Translations under genes and position numbers: made by a program
Source of the DNA: Phycicoccus sp. Soil802
GTDB taxonomy: Bacteria; Actinomycetota; Actinomycetes; Actinomycetales; Dermatophilaceae
Assembly: GCF_001429605.1 (NCBI RefSeq)
Contig: NZ_LMSS01000002.1
Span: forward strand, 164,617-228,616
Reading direction: 5' to 3'
Length of the DNA: 64,000 bases
Shown: positions 8,937 through 17,125 of the stretch, piece after piece
Layout: the number at the start of each line of letters is the position of its first letter
Position numbering within the stretch: the stretch's first letter is position 1
The notes under the pieces: generated by a model
Databases searched by the model: none
What the model saw: the letters and a program-made list of their open reading frames with translations, nothing else
Told to the model about the DNA's origin: nothing

Positions 8937-9173
8937 ATGGCCAAGCCCGTTGTGCGCAAGCCCAAGAAGAAGGCCAACCCGCTGAAGGCGGCGAAGGTCG
9001 AGAACATCGACTACAAGGACACTGCGCTGCTGCGCAAGTTCATCTCCGACCGCGGCAAGATCCGCGCGCGTCGGGTGACCGGTGTGTCCGTCCAGGAGCA
9101 GCGGCTCATCGCCACCGCGGTCAAGAACGCCCGCGAGATGGCGCTGCTGCCCTACTCGAGCTCGTCTCGTTGA
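8937..9173 (+). CDS. rpsR: 30S ribosomal protein bS18
   Basis: A 78-residue ribosomal protein, partner of bS6 on the 30S platform. The core [18 protein letters not shown] and the [11 protein letters not shown] segment are diagnostic. It lacks the N-terminal Cys pair of the zinc-binding form, so it is the zinc-independent type. ATG at 8937 follows GAAGGAG. Its leader is unusually structured (8756-8919). Confidence 0.97.
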   Translation: MAKPVVRKPKKKANPLKAAKVENIDYKDTALLRKFISDRGKIRARRVTGVSVQEQRLIATAVKNAREMALLPYSSSSR

Positions 9174-9192
9174 GTCGGGAAGGACTGAGAAA

Positions 9193-9639
9193 ATGAAGGT
9201 CATTCTGACCCACGAGGTCTCCAGCCTCGGCACCGCCGGTGACGTCGTCGACGTCAAGGACGGCTACGCCCGCAACTTCCTGTTCCGCCGTGGCCTGGCC
9301 ACCGCGTGGACCAAGGGCGGGCAGAAGCAGGTCGACTCGATCAACAAGGGCCGTGAGGTCCGCGCGATCAACTCCCTCGAGGAGGCCAAGTCGATCAAGG
9401 GCAACCTCGAGAACAAGGCCGTCAAGGTCGCGGCCCACGCAGGCGCCTCCGGCCGCCTGTTCGGTGCCGTCTCCACCGCCGACATCGCAGCCGCGGTGAA
9501 GGCGGCCGGTGGCCCGGAGCTCGACAAGCGCAAGATCGAGATCACGACCCCGATCAAGTCGGTCGGCAGCCACGAGGCGCTGATCCGCCTGCACCCCGAG
9601 GTGCAGGCCAAGGTGACGCTCGACGTCGTCGCCGGCTGA
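9193..9639 (+). CDS. rplI: 50S ribosomal protein bL9
   Basis: A 148-residue protein. The N-terminal rRNA-binding domain ([26 protein letters not shown]) is joined by a long helix to a C-terminal domain. ATG at 9193, 19 nt after rpsR, with GGAAGGA upstream. In most bacteria dnaB follows directly. Here transcription meets a hairpin at 9680 and dnaB lies 22.7 kb downstream. Confidence 0.97.
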   Translation: MKVILTHEVSSLGTAGDVVDVKDGYARNFLFRRGLATAWTKGGQKQVDSINKGREVRAINSLEEAKSIKGNLENKAVKVAAHAGASGRLFGAVSTADIAAAVKAAGGPELDKRKIEITTPIKSVGSHEALIRLHPEVQAKVTLDVVAG

Positions 9640-9679
9640 GACGTTGGTCTGAGACCGACGTAACCATTCGGTCTGGATT

Positions 9680-9711
9680 GGCCCGGTTCGCCCCTCGGGG
9701 TGGACCGGGCC
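9680..9711 (+). terminator. Terminator of the rpsF-rplI operon
   Basis: GGCCCGGT (9680-9687) pairs with ACCGGGCC (9704-9711), with an inner CCCC/GGGG stem, followed by TGTTCT. It ends the ribosomal operon before the DUF3352 gene. Confidence 0.8.
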
Positions 9712-9783
9712 TGTTCTATCCTGCGGCGCAGCCGCCGAGCGACCGCGTGCGGCGAAGTCAGTCCGCACTGGGGGATCCACGTC

Positions 9784-11457
9784 ATGAGCAACAACCCGTT
9801 CGAGCAGGTACCGCAGCCCGGCCAGCAGGGCCAGCCCGGCTTGTTCGGCCAGCCCGGCCAGCAGGGCCAGCCCGGCTTGTTCGGCCAGCCCGGCGAGCCC
9901 AGCCTGTTTGCCCGGCCCGCCCAGCCGACCCAGGCCGACCCGTTCGCCGCACCGGCGCCGTCGGTCCAGGTGGACCCGTTCGCCCAGCCCGGTGCCGAGC
10001 CGGTGGCGACGGGCCGGCCCGGCCGGGGCCGGACGGTGGCCCTGGTCGGCGGGATCCTCGCGATCGTCGCGGTGGGTGCAGGTGGCGCGCTCGCGTTCCA
10101 GCAGGTCGGCGGCGGGGGTGCCCAGCCCGAGTCGGCGCTGCCGGCGACCACGATCGCCTTTGCCAAGATCGACCTCGACCCCTCGGCGGGCCAGAAGATC
10201 GACGGCATCCGCTTCATCCGCAAGTTCCCCGACACCCGTGACGAGGTGAAGGAGGACTCCGACCTGCGCAAGGTCATCGTCACGCGGCTCCAGGCCGAGG
10301 GCCAGCTCAAGGGCGTGGACTACGCCAAGGACGTCGAGCCGTGGCTGGGCCAGCGGATCGGTGTCGGGCTCGTGCCGGGCGCCAAGGCCGACGACGAGCC
10401 GACCGTCGTCGTCGCGCTCGCCGTGACCGACGCCGACGAGGCCAGGGCCAGCCTGCCCACGATCGCCAAGGACAACGCGGCCGAGTGCCAGCTGGTCGAG
10501 GAGTTCGCGCTCTGCACCGACGGCACCGGGAAGGCCGCCGGGGTGGCTGCTGCCGCGGCCAAGGGCACGCTCGCCGACTCCGCCAACTTCCGCCAGGACA
10601 TGGCCGACCTCGGCGAGGACGGCGTCGTCGCCGCCTGGTTCGACGCAGAGCAGGTGGCCAAGGCCACCAGGTCCCTCGACGTCAGCGGCATGATCCCCGG
10701 CTTCACCGGTGGACCGGCCACCTCGCAGACCGGCCGGGTCGCGCTGGCCCTGCGGTTCGACGGGCCGCACCTCGAGCTCGCGGGCCACACCAACGGAGCC
10801 AGCGTGAGGTTCGCCGGGTCGAGGCAGGGCACCGGTCTGGCTGACCTGCCCGACACCACCCTCGCCGCGATCAGCGTCGCCAACGCCGGCGAGCAGCTCA
10901 AGGCCGGCTGGCCGGCGATGGAGAAGGCCATCACCGAGTCCATGGGCAAGCAGGAGTTCAAGGACGGTGTCGCCGAGCTCGAGAGCGAGCTGGGCATCGC
11001 CGTCCCCGACGACCTGTATGCCGCGCTGGGCAGCCAGTTCTCGCTGGTGTTCGGGGGCATGGGCGAGGACCACAGCGAGCTGCGCGTCGCCGCCGTCACG
11101 GACGGCGACCGGGAGGTGCTCCAGAAGATCTCCGACGCGGGTCAGGGCCTGGGCTCCGATGCGCTGACCCTCAAGTCCGATGGCGGCACGACCGTCGTGT
11201 CGCTGTCCGAGAACTACGCCGACGAGCTCGGGACGGAGCACGGGCTGGGGGACACCGACCGGTTCAAGGACGCGGTCAAGGGAGCCGACTCGGCCCGGGT
11301 CGCCGGCTTCGTCGACATCGCGGGCCTGCTGACCGAGTTCAAGGACGAGGTCGGCGCCGACGAGGCGAAGAACCTCGCCGGGCTCTCCGCCCTGGGCTTC
11401 ACCGTGACCGGCGAGGGCAACAGCGCCGACTTCAGCCTGCGCCTGACGACTCAGTAG
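9784..11457 (+). CDS. DUF3352 family membrane-anchored protein
   Basis: A 557-residue protein. The cytoplasmic N-terminus (1-78) is Pro/Gln/Gly-rich with two exact copies of the 12-residue unit QPGQQGQPGLFG. One membrane segment lies at about 82-103, and a large external domain follows with the repeated alpha/beta pattern of DUF3352 proteins. No enzyme motif is seen. The family is common in actinobacteria, with unknown function. Pro/Gln-rich N-tails of this kind occur on actinobacterial envelope proteins. It is monocistronic, ends 13 nt before the convergent GntR gene, and is preceded by the rplI terminator. Confidence 0.75.
   Translation: MSNNPFEQVPQPGQQGQPGLFGQPGQQGQPGLFGQPGEPSLFARPAQPTQADPFAAPAPSVQVDPFAQPGAEPVATGRPGRGRTVALVGGILAIVAVGAGGALAFQQVGGGGAQPESALPATTIAFAKIDLDPSAGQKIDGIRFIRKFPDTRDEVKEDSDLRKVIVTRLQAEGQLKGVDYAKDVEPWLGQRIGVGLVPGAKADDEPTVVVALAVTDADEARASLPTIAKDNAAECQLVEEFALCTDGTGKAAGVAAAAAKGTLADSANFRQDMADLGEDGVVAAWFDAEQVAKATRSLDVSGMIPGFTGGPATSQTGRVALALRFDGPHLELAGHTNGASVRFAGSRQGTGLADLPDTTLAAISVANAGEQLKAGWPAMEKAITESMGKQEFKDGVAELESELGIAVPDDLYAALGSQFSLVFGGMGEDHSELRVAAVTDGDREVLQKISDAGQGLGSDALTLKSDGGTTVVSLSENYADELGTEHGLGDTDRFKDAVKGADSARVAGFVDIAGLLTEFKDEVGADEAKNLAGLSALGFTVTGEGNSADFSLRLTTQ
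9814..9885 (+). repeat. Two perfect 36-nt tandem repeats in the DUF3352 gene
   Basis: Copies at 9814-9849 and 9850-9885 are identical, and a degraded third begins at 9886. They encode the Gln/Pro/Gly N-terminal repeat. Perfect identity at wobble positions suggests recent duplication. Confidence 0.85.
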
Positions 11458-11469
11458 GTCGAGAGAGGC

Positions 11470-12207
11470 TCAGCGCTCGTCGACCATGACCTCGATCGTG
11501 TAGGTCGAGGCGCGGTAGCAGTGGTCGCCGTACTCGACCGGGTGCCCCACCTCGTCGAATGCGCTGCGAGTCATGGTGAGTACCGGCTCGTTGCCCCGCA
11601 TCCGCAGGTGGCGACGCTCGCTGGGGCTGGGCGGCCTGGCCCCGATCCGTTGCCGCGCCACGACCGGGCGCACGCCACGGCGGCGCAGCACGGCATACAG
11701 GCCCTCGGCCTCGAGGTCCTCCTTGGTGACGTCCAGGTGCGACGGCGGTAGCCAGTTGCGCAGCACCGCCAGCGGTTCGGTGTCGGACAGGCGCAGCCGC
11801 ACGATGGCGAGCAGCTCGCTGTCGGGGGCCAGGTCGAGGGCACCGGCCACTCGCTCGTCCTGCACCACGTCGAGCGAGAGCACCGTGGTCGTGGGGTGGG
11901 CGCCGGCCCTGGTCAGGTCGTCGTAGAGGCTGGTGAGCTCGGCCCGCCGGTGCACCGTGCGGTTGGCGACGGTGGTGCCGACGCCGCGGCGTCGCACGAG
12001 CAGGCCGCGGGCGGCGAGCTCGGCGATGGCGCGGCGCACCGTGGGGCGGGAGAGGCCGAGCCGCAGCCCCATCGCCACCTCGTTCTCGAAGGCGTCACCG
12101 GGGTGCAGGGCCCCGTCGTCGATGGCGGCCGCGAGCTGCTCGGCGAGCTGGTGGTAGAGCGGCACGGGGGAGGACCGGTCGATCCGGATGTCGAGCTGGG
12201 TGGCCAC
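11470..12207 (-). CDS. GntR-family (HutC-type) regulator of the iol operon
   Basis: A 245-residue regulator. The winged helix is at residues 12-75 (PLYHQLAEQL, GLSRPTVRRAIAELAARGLL), followed by a UTRA effector domain (about 95-240, ending TYTIEV). It is transcribed divergently from iolG, the usual arrangement for a local regulator, with palindromes in the shared 156-nt gap (12238-12258). I infer repression of the iol operon relieved by an inositol intermediate, as known for other iol repressors. The start is GTG at 12207. Confidence 0.85.
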   Translation of the reverse strand: MATQLDIRIDRSSPVPLYHQLAEQLAAAIDDGALHPGDAFENEVAMGLRLGLSRPTVRRAIAELAARGLLVRRRGVGTTVANRTVHRRAELTSLYDDLTRAGAHPTTTVLSLDVVQDERVAGALDLAPDSELLAIVRLRLSDTEPLAVLRNWLPPSHLDVTKEDLEAEGLYAVLRRRGVRPVVARQRIGARPPSPSERRHLRMRGNEPVLTMTRSAFDEVGHPVEYGDHCYRASTYTIEVMVDER

Positions 12208-12237
12208 GCAGGCACTCTAGCCGGTGCGGGTCACAGA

Positions 12238-12258
12238 CATGAGAATCTCATGACGTCA
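12238..12258. promoter_or_regulatory. Palindromes between gntR and iolG, probable operator
   Basis: CATGAGA-A-TCTCATG (12238-12252) is a perfect 7-bp inverted repeat and runs into TGACGTCA (12251-12258), a perfect 8-bp palindrome. They lie 20 nt before the putative -35 of iolG. Probable GntR operator. Confidence 0.6.
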
Positions 12259-12261
12259 GAA

Positions 12262-12306
12262 TGTCCTTACAAATGGTTGACACGACTCCCGCCCCGACGG
12301 CACGCT
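12262..12306 (+). promoter_or_regulatory. Putative iol promoter
   Basis: TTGACA (12277-12282) and CACGCT (12301-12306) are separated by 18 nt. TGTCCTTACA (12262-12271) just upstream is similar in form to sites bound by GntR-type IolR regulators. Transcription would start about 50 nt before iolG. Confidence 0.5.
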
Positions 12307-12363
12307 TGTCGTCGAGCGCCCCGGTGCCTCCCCCTGCCCTGCGACCGTGAACGGACCCTGCAC

Positions 12364-13368
12364 ATGCGTATCGGACTCGCCGGCGTCGGCCGGATCGGCG
12401 CCTTCCACGCCGACACCCTCCGCAGCCTCGACGCCGTCGACCAGCTCGTCGTGGCCGATGTCGACGCGGCGCGCGCCCAGCAGGTCGCGGCCGACCGTGG
12501 ACTGGAGTGGGCGGCCACCACCGACGAGCTGCTCGACTCGGGCCTCGACGCCCTGGTCATCGCCACTGCGACGCCCGGCCACGCCCCGCTGCTGCGGGCC
12601 GGGGTCGCCAAGGGCATCGCGACGTTCTGCGAGAAGCCGGTCGCCTCGACCCTCGACGAGACGATCGAGCTGACCCGGCTGGTCGAAGAGGCCGGTGTGC
12701 CCGTCCACGTCGGGTTCCAGCGGCGCTTCGACCAGGGCTACCGTCGGGCCCGCGACGTCGTGGCGTCGGGCGAGCTGGGCTTCGTGCACACCGTGGTGGC
12801 CCACACCCGCGACAGCGCGCCGCCGCCCGCCGCCTACGTGCCCACCAGCGGCGGCATCTTCCGCGACTGCAACGTGCACGACTTCGACATCATCCGGTTC
12901 GTCAGCGGGCGCGAGGTCGTCTCGGTCTACGCGACCGGGTCCAACCAGGGCGCGCGCTTCTTCGCCGACGCGGGCGACGTCGACACCGGGGCCGCCCTCC
13001 TCACCCTCGACGACGGCACGCTGGCCCAGGTCTCCTCGACCCGCTACAACGGGGCGGGCCACGACGTCCGGATGGAGGTGCTCGGTGAGCGCGGGGCCGT
13101 CGCCGTCGGTCTGGACGACTCGCTGGCCCTCCGGTCGCTGGAGGACGGTGTCGACTTCCCGCATGGACCGGTCACGATGACGTTCATGGAGCGCTTTCTG
13201 CCCGCCTACCGGGCCGAGCTGACTGCGTTCTTCGACGTCGCGGCCCGGCGCTCGCCCAGCCCGTGCACCCTCGATGACGCGCTCCAGGCGTTCCGGGTCG
13301 CGGAGGCCTGCGAGATCTCGCGCGCCGAGCGCCGCGTCGTCGACCTCACCGAGATCAAGGGGGCCTGA
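12364..13368 (+). CDS. iolG: Inositol 2-dehydrogenase (Gfo/Idh/MocA family)
   Basis: A 334-residue NAD-dependent dehydrogenase that oxidises myo-inositol to 2-keto-myo-inositol, the first step of inositol catabolism. The Rossmann motif GLAGVGRIGAFHA is at the N-terminus, and FCEKPVAS near residue 95 holds the catalytic Lys of the family. NVHDFD near 172 is the conserved active-site segment. The ATG at 12364 lies after the palindromes and promoter; the longer in-frame reading from 11896 would overlap gntR and is rejected. It is followed after 2 nt by iolE. Confidence 0.88.
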   Translation: MRIGLAGVGRIGAFHADTLRSLDAVDQLVVADVDAARAQQVAADRGLEWAATTDELLDSGLDALVIATATPGHAPLLRAGVAKGIATFCEKPVASTLDETIELTRLVEEAGVPVHVGFQRRFDQGYRRARDVVASGELGFVHTVVAHTRDSAPPPAAYVPTSGGIFRDCNVHDFDIIRFVSGREVVSVYATGSNQGARFFADAGDVDTGAALLTLDDGTLAQVSSTRYNGAGHDVRMEVLGERGAVAVGLDDSLALRSLEDGVDFPHGPVTMTFMERFLPAYRAELTAFFDVAARRSPSPCTLDDALQAFRVAEACEISRAERRVVDLTEIKGA

Positions 13369-13370
13369 CC

Positions 13371-14282
13371 GTGGCCGGCATCCCGTCCGAGGCCCTGGCC
13401 GACCGCATCGCGGGGGCGCCCATCTCGTGGGGCGTCTGCGAGGTGCCCGGCTGGGGCCACCAGCTGCCGCCTGAGGTGGTGCTCGCCCAGATGTCCGAGC
13501 TCGGCCTGGCCGCCACCGAGTTCGGTCCCGACGGGTTCCTGCCCGACTCGGCCGAGGACAAGGTCGCCACGCTGCGCAGCCACGGGCTCGCCGCGGTCGG
13601 TCAGTTCGTGCCGCTCGTCCTGCACGACCCGGGCCACGACCCGTTGCCCGAGCTCGAGGCCGCCATGGTCGACCTCACGGCAGCCGCTGCCTCCACCGTG
13701 GTCCTCGCAGCTGCGACGGGCGGGGAGGGGTACGACGACCGCCCGCAGCTCGACGACCAGGGCTGGGCGACCCTGCTGGCGAACCTCGACCGGTTGGCTG
13801 CTGCGGCCGCCGCCCAGGGGCTCACCGCCACCCTGCACCCGCACGTCGGCACGATGGTCGAGACCGGCGAGGAGACCGACCGGGTGCTCGCGGGCAGCCG
13901 GATCGGGCTCTGCCTCGACACCGGCCACCTGCTCATCGGTGGCGGTGACCCGGTGCGCGTCGCCCGCGAGCACCCCGACCGGATCGCGCACACCCACCTC
14001 AAGGACGTCCGGCTCGACCTCGCCCGCCGGGTGCAGGCCGGCGAGACGACCTACACCGACGCCGTCGCCGCGGGCATGTACGTCCCCCTGGGTCAGGGTG
14101 ACGTCGACATCGCCGCCATCGTGGGCGCGCTCGAGGACAGTGGGTATGCCGGGTGGTACGTCCTCGAGCAGGACACCATCCTCCCGGGCGTCCCCGAGGG
14201 AGACGGTCCGGTGGCCGACGTCGAGGCGAGCTACTTCTACCTGCTGGGCCTGGCCGCCCAGCACTCCGGTGTGGGGATCTGA
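13371..14282 (+). CDS. iolE: Inosose dehydratase-like TIM-barrel protein
   Basis: A 303-residue protein with a xylose-isomerase-like TIM barrel. It starts APISWGVCEVPGWG, a form typical of actinobacterial iol clusters, and has TEFGPDGFL, CLDTGHL and HTHLKDV as metal-ligand regions. I infer dehydration of 2-keto-myo-inositol (IolE role). IolH, a related barrel, is the alternative. GTG start 2 nt after iolG; 1 nt before iolC. Confidence 0.75.
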   Translation: MAGIPSEALADRIAGAPISWGVCEVPGWGHQLPPEVVLAQMSELGLAATEFGPDGFLPDSAEDKVATLRSHGLAAVGQFVPLVLHDPGHDPLPELEAAMVDLTAAAASTVVLAAATGGEGYDDRPQLDDQGWATLLANLDRLAAAAAAQGLTATLHPHVGTMVETGEETDRVLAGSRIGLCLDTGHLLIGGGDPVRVAREHPDRIAHTHLKDVRLDLARRVQAGETTYTDAVAAGMYVPLGQGDVDIAAIVGALEDSGYAGWYVLEQDTILPGVPEGDGPVADVEASYFYLLGLAAQHSGVGI

Positions 14283-14283
14283 C

Positions 14284-15276
14284 GTGACCGACCCCACCGC
14301 GGACGAGGTGCACGACGGTGCCTACGACCTGGTCGCCATGGGGCGCACCGGGGTCGACATCTACCCGCTCCAGTTCGGCGTCGGGCTGGAGGAGGTCGAG
14401 ACCTTCCAGAAGTTCCTCGGCGGCACCGCCACGAACGTCTCCGTCGCCGCGGCCCGGCACGGCCGTCAGGTCGCCCTGATCACGCGCACCGGTGCCGATG
14501 CCTTCGGGCGCTATGTCCACCAGGCGCTGCGCGGCTTCGGGGTCGACGACCGGTTCGTCGCGCCCGTCGACGGGCCGCCCACGCCGGTCACGTTCTGCGA
14601 GGTCTTCCCGCCCGACGACTTCCCCCTCTACTTCTACCGCTACCCCACGGCCCCCGACCTGCTGATCGAGGCGCAGGACCTGCCGCTCGAGGCGATCCGG
14701 GCCGCCCGGGTCTACTGGTCCACGGTCACCGGGCTCTCGCAGGAGCCCAGCCGCTCGGCGCACTTCGCCGCTTGGGAGACGCGGGCCCGGCGGCAGCACA
14801 CCGTGCTCGACCTCGACTACCGGCCGATGTTCTGGCCGGACCCCGCCGAGGCCAGCGCCCAGGTGGGCCGCGCCCTCGGGCACGTCACCGTGGCGGTCGG
14901 CAACCGCGAGGAGTGCGAGGTGGCCGTGGGCGAGACCGACCCCCAGCGCGCGGCCGACGCCCTGCTCGAGCGTGGCGTCGAGCTGGCCGTCGTGAAGCAG
15001 GGCCCCAAGGGTGTGCTGGCGGCCACCCGCGACGAGCGGGTCGAGGTGGCGCCGTTCCCGGTGTCGGTCGTCAACGGCCTCGGGGCCGGTGACGCGTTCG
15101 GGGGCGCGCTGGTGCACGGGCTGCTCGAGGGCTGGGACCTGCGTCGGGTCATCGAGTTCGCCAATGTGGCAGGCGCGATCGTCGCGTCCCACCTCGAGTG
15201 CTCGAGCGCGATGCCCACGACCGCCGAGGTGCTCGACACCCTGGCCGGAGCAGGCCGACAGGACGCGCTCCGATGA
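14284..15276 (+). CDS. iolC: 5-dehydro-2-deoxygluconokinase
   Basis: A 330-residue PfkB-family kinase that phosphorylates 5-dehydro-2-deoxygluconate. The early Gly-rich segment (FLGGTATNVSVAAARHG) and NGLGAGDAFGGALVHG near 262 (catalytic Asp in GAGD) are diagnostic. GTG start; its TGA overlaps the ATG of the next gene, so translation is coupled. The position between iolE and the aldolase-like gene supports the assignment over other PfkB sugars. Confidence 0.88.
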   Translation: MTDPTADEVHDGAYDLVAMGRTGVDIYPLQFGVGLEEVETFQKFLGGTATNVSVAAARHGRQVALITRTGADAFGRYVHQALRGFGVDDRFVAPVDGPPTPVTFCEVFPPDDFPLYFYRYPTAPDLLIEAQDLPLEAIRAARVYWSTVTGLSQEPSRSAHFAAWETRARRQHTVLDLDYRPMFWPDPAEASAQVGRALGHVTVAVGNREECEVAVGETDPQRAADALLERGVELAVVKQGPKGVLAATRDERVEVAPFPVSVVNGLGAGDAFGGALVHGLLEGWDLRRVIEFANVAGAIVASHLECSSAMPTTAEVLDTLAGAGRQDALR

Positions 15277-16208
15277 CAGGCGTCACGGGCGCCAAGCCCG
15301 GCGTCGCGACCGGCTCGGTGACCGGCGCGGTCGACGTGGCCCAGCTGACCGAGCTGCGGGCCAGCGACCCGGAGGCGATCAGCCGGGCCTGGGCTGCCCG
15401 GGCCCGCCGCGACCTGCTTCGCGCCGACGGCCGACTGCTCCTCGTCGCCGCCGACCACCCGGCGCGGGGCGCCCTCGGGGTGCGCGCCGACCCGTGGGCG
15501 ATGGCCAGCCGGCACGACCTGCTCGAGCGCCTGGTCACCGCGGTCTCGCGGCCCGGGGTCGACGGCGTGCTGGGGACGCCCGACATCCTCGACGACCTGC
15601 TGCTGCTCGGCGCGCTCGAGGACAAGGTCGTCATCGGCTCGATGAACCGCGGCGGCCTGCAGGGCGCGAGCTTCGAGCTCGACGACCGGTTCACCGCCTA
15701 CCGGGCGGAGGACATCGCGGCGTGCGGCCTCGACGGCGGCAAGACGCTGACCCGCATCTGCTACGACGACCCGGGCACCGTCGCCACGCTCGAAGCCACC
15801 GCCCACGCCGTCAACGAGCTCGCCGCACGAGGGCTGATGGCGATGGTCGAGCCGTTCCTCAGCGAGCGCCGGGAGGGACGGGTCGTCAACCTGCTCGACC
15901 CCGACTCGACGATCCGCTCCATCCACATCGCCTCGGGCCTGGGTGGCTCGAGTGCCCACACCTGGCTCAAGCTGCCGGTGGTCCCCGAGCTCGAGCGGGT
16001 GATGGACGCCACCACCCTCCCGACCCTGCTCCTGGGCGGCGACCCGCAGGGCGACCCGGAGGACACCTACGCCTCCTGGGGGCGCGCGCTCACCCTGCCG
16101 CCGGTGCGCGGACTCGTGGTGGGCCGGGCCCTGCTCTACCCGCCCGACGGTGACGTCGCAGCCGCCGTCGACATCGCCGGGGAGCTCGTGCACGGGGCGC
16201 GCCCGTGA
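15273..16208 (+). CDS. Aldolase-like (beta/alpha)8 protein of iol clusters (Cgl0159-like)
   Basis: A 311-residue TIM-barrel protein related to class I DeoC/LacD-type aldolases and similar to the Cgl0159 protein found in the corynebacterial inositol cluster. Lys residues at KVVIGSMNRGG and TWLKLPVVPELE could form a Schiff base. No IolJ-type class II aldolase is present, so this is the likely enzyme splitting 6-phospho-5-dehydro-2-deoxygluconate. That assignment is inference from context. ATGA overlap with iolC and GTGA overlap with iolB. Confidence 0.7.
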   Translation: MTGVTGAKPGVATGSVTGAVDVAQLTELRASDPEAISRAWAARARRDLLRADGRLLLVAADHPARGALGVRADPWAMASRHDLLERLVTAVSRPGVDGVLGTPDILDDLLLLGALEDKVVIGSMNRGGLQGASFELDDRFTAYRAEDIAACGLDGGKTLTRICYDDPGTVATLEATAHAVNELAARGLMAMVEPFLSERREGRVVNLLDPDSTIRSIHIASGLGGSSAHTWLKLPVVPELERVMDATTLPTLLLGGDPQGDPEDTYASWGRALTLPPVRGLVVGRALLYPPDGDVAAAVDIAGELVHGARP

Positions 16209-17125
16209 CCGTGGAGCAGAGCGGCGCCGACAACGCCCGCTGGGTCCTGCCCCTGGGGTCCGCCGCGGCCGACGGCTGGCCGGTCGCCGTGGACGACACG
16301 GTGGCGGGGTGGCAGCACACCAGCCTGCACGTCGCCACGCTCGCCGCCGGCGAGGAGCGCAGCCTCGCGGCCGGGGAGTGGGAGCACGTGGTGGTCCCGT
16401 TGAACGGGTCGGTCCGGGTGCGCCCCGACGACCACGACGACGTCGTGCTCGCCGGGCGGGCGCACGTGTTCGCCGGCCCCACCGACGTCGCCCACCTGTC
16501 CCGCGACGTCGCCTTCACCGTGGTCGCCGAGGGCGGCCCCGCGCGGGTGGCCGTCTGCGGCGCGAAGGCGCGCACGCGGCATACCCCTGCCGTCACGGTG
16601 GTGCCTGCGGCGCAGGTGCCGGTCGAGCTGAGGGGCGCCGGGGCAGCCAGCCGTGAGGTGCGCAACTTCGGCGTGCCCGGGGTGCTGGACGCCGACGCGA
16701 TCATCGCCTGCGAGGTGGTGACACCCGCCGGCAACTGGAGCTCGTACCCGCCGCACAAGCACGACGAGCGGCGGGCCGGGGTCGAGACCGAGCTCGAGGA
16801 GATCTACTACTTCGAGGTGCGACCCGTCGACGACGCCCCCGAGGGCGCGGATCCGGTTGGCTACCAACGGGTCTACGGCACCGACCAGCGGCCGATCGAC
16901 GTCCTGGCCGAGGTGCGCACCGGCGACGTGGTCCTCGTGCCGCACGGCTGGCACGGTCCGTCGATGGCTGCGCCGGCGGCCCACCTCTACTACCTCAACG
17001 TCATGGCTGGCCCCGGGCCGGAGCGGGCGTGGATGATCTGTGACGACCCGGCCCACACCTGGGTGCGCGACACCTGGGCGACCCAGGCCGTGGACCCTCG
17101 ACTTCCGTTCGGAGACGACACATGA
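16205..17125 (+). CDS. iolB: 5-deoxy-glucuronate isomerase
   Basis: A 306-residue bicupin that isomerises 5-deoxy-glucuronate to 5-dehydro-2-deoxygluconate. Metal ligands are seen at SYPPHKHDE and ELEEIYYF near residues 180-205, and LVPHGWHGPSMA near 245. GTG start overlapping the previous stop (GTGA); its own stop overlaps iolD (ATGA). Confidence 0.93.
   Translation: MTVEQSGADNARWVLPLGSAAADGWPVAVDDTVAGWQHTSLHVATLAAGEERSLAAGEWEHVVVPLNGSVRVRPDDHDDVVLAGRAHVFAGPTDVAHLSRDVAFTVVAEGGPARVAVCGAKARTRHTPAVTVVPAAQVPVELRGAGAASREVRNFGVPGVLDADAIIACEVVTPAGNWSSYPPHKHDERRAGVETELEEIYYFEVRPVDDAPEGADPVGYQRVYGTDQRPIDVLAEVRTGDVVLVPHGWHGPSMAAPAAHLYYLNVMAGPGPERAWMICDDPAHTWVRDTWATQAVDPRLPFGDDT

Noticed and set aside
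9814..9912. CRISPR-like repeats
   Set aside because: Tandem 36-nt repeats without spacers, inside an open frame encoding a Gln/Pro-rich tail.
9121..11241. 706-codon minus-strand open frame over rplI and the DUF3352 gene
   Set aside because: Shadow of certain plus-strand genes.
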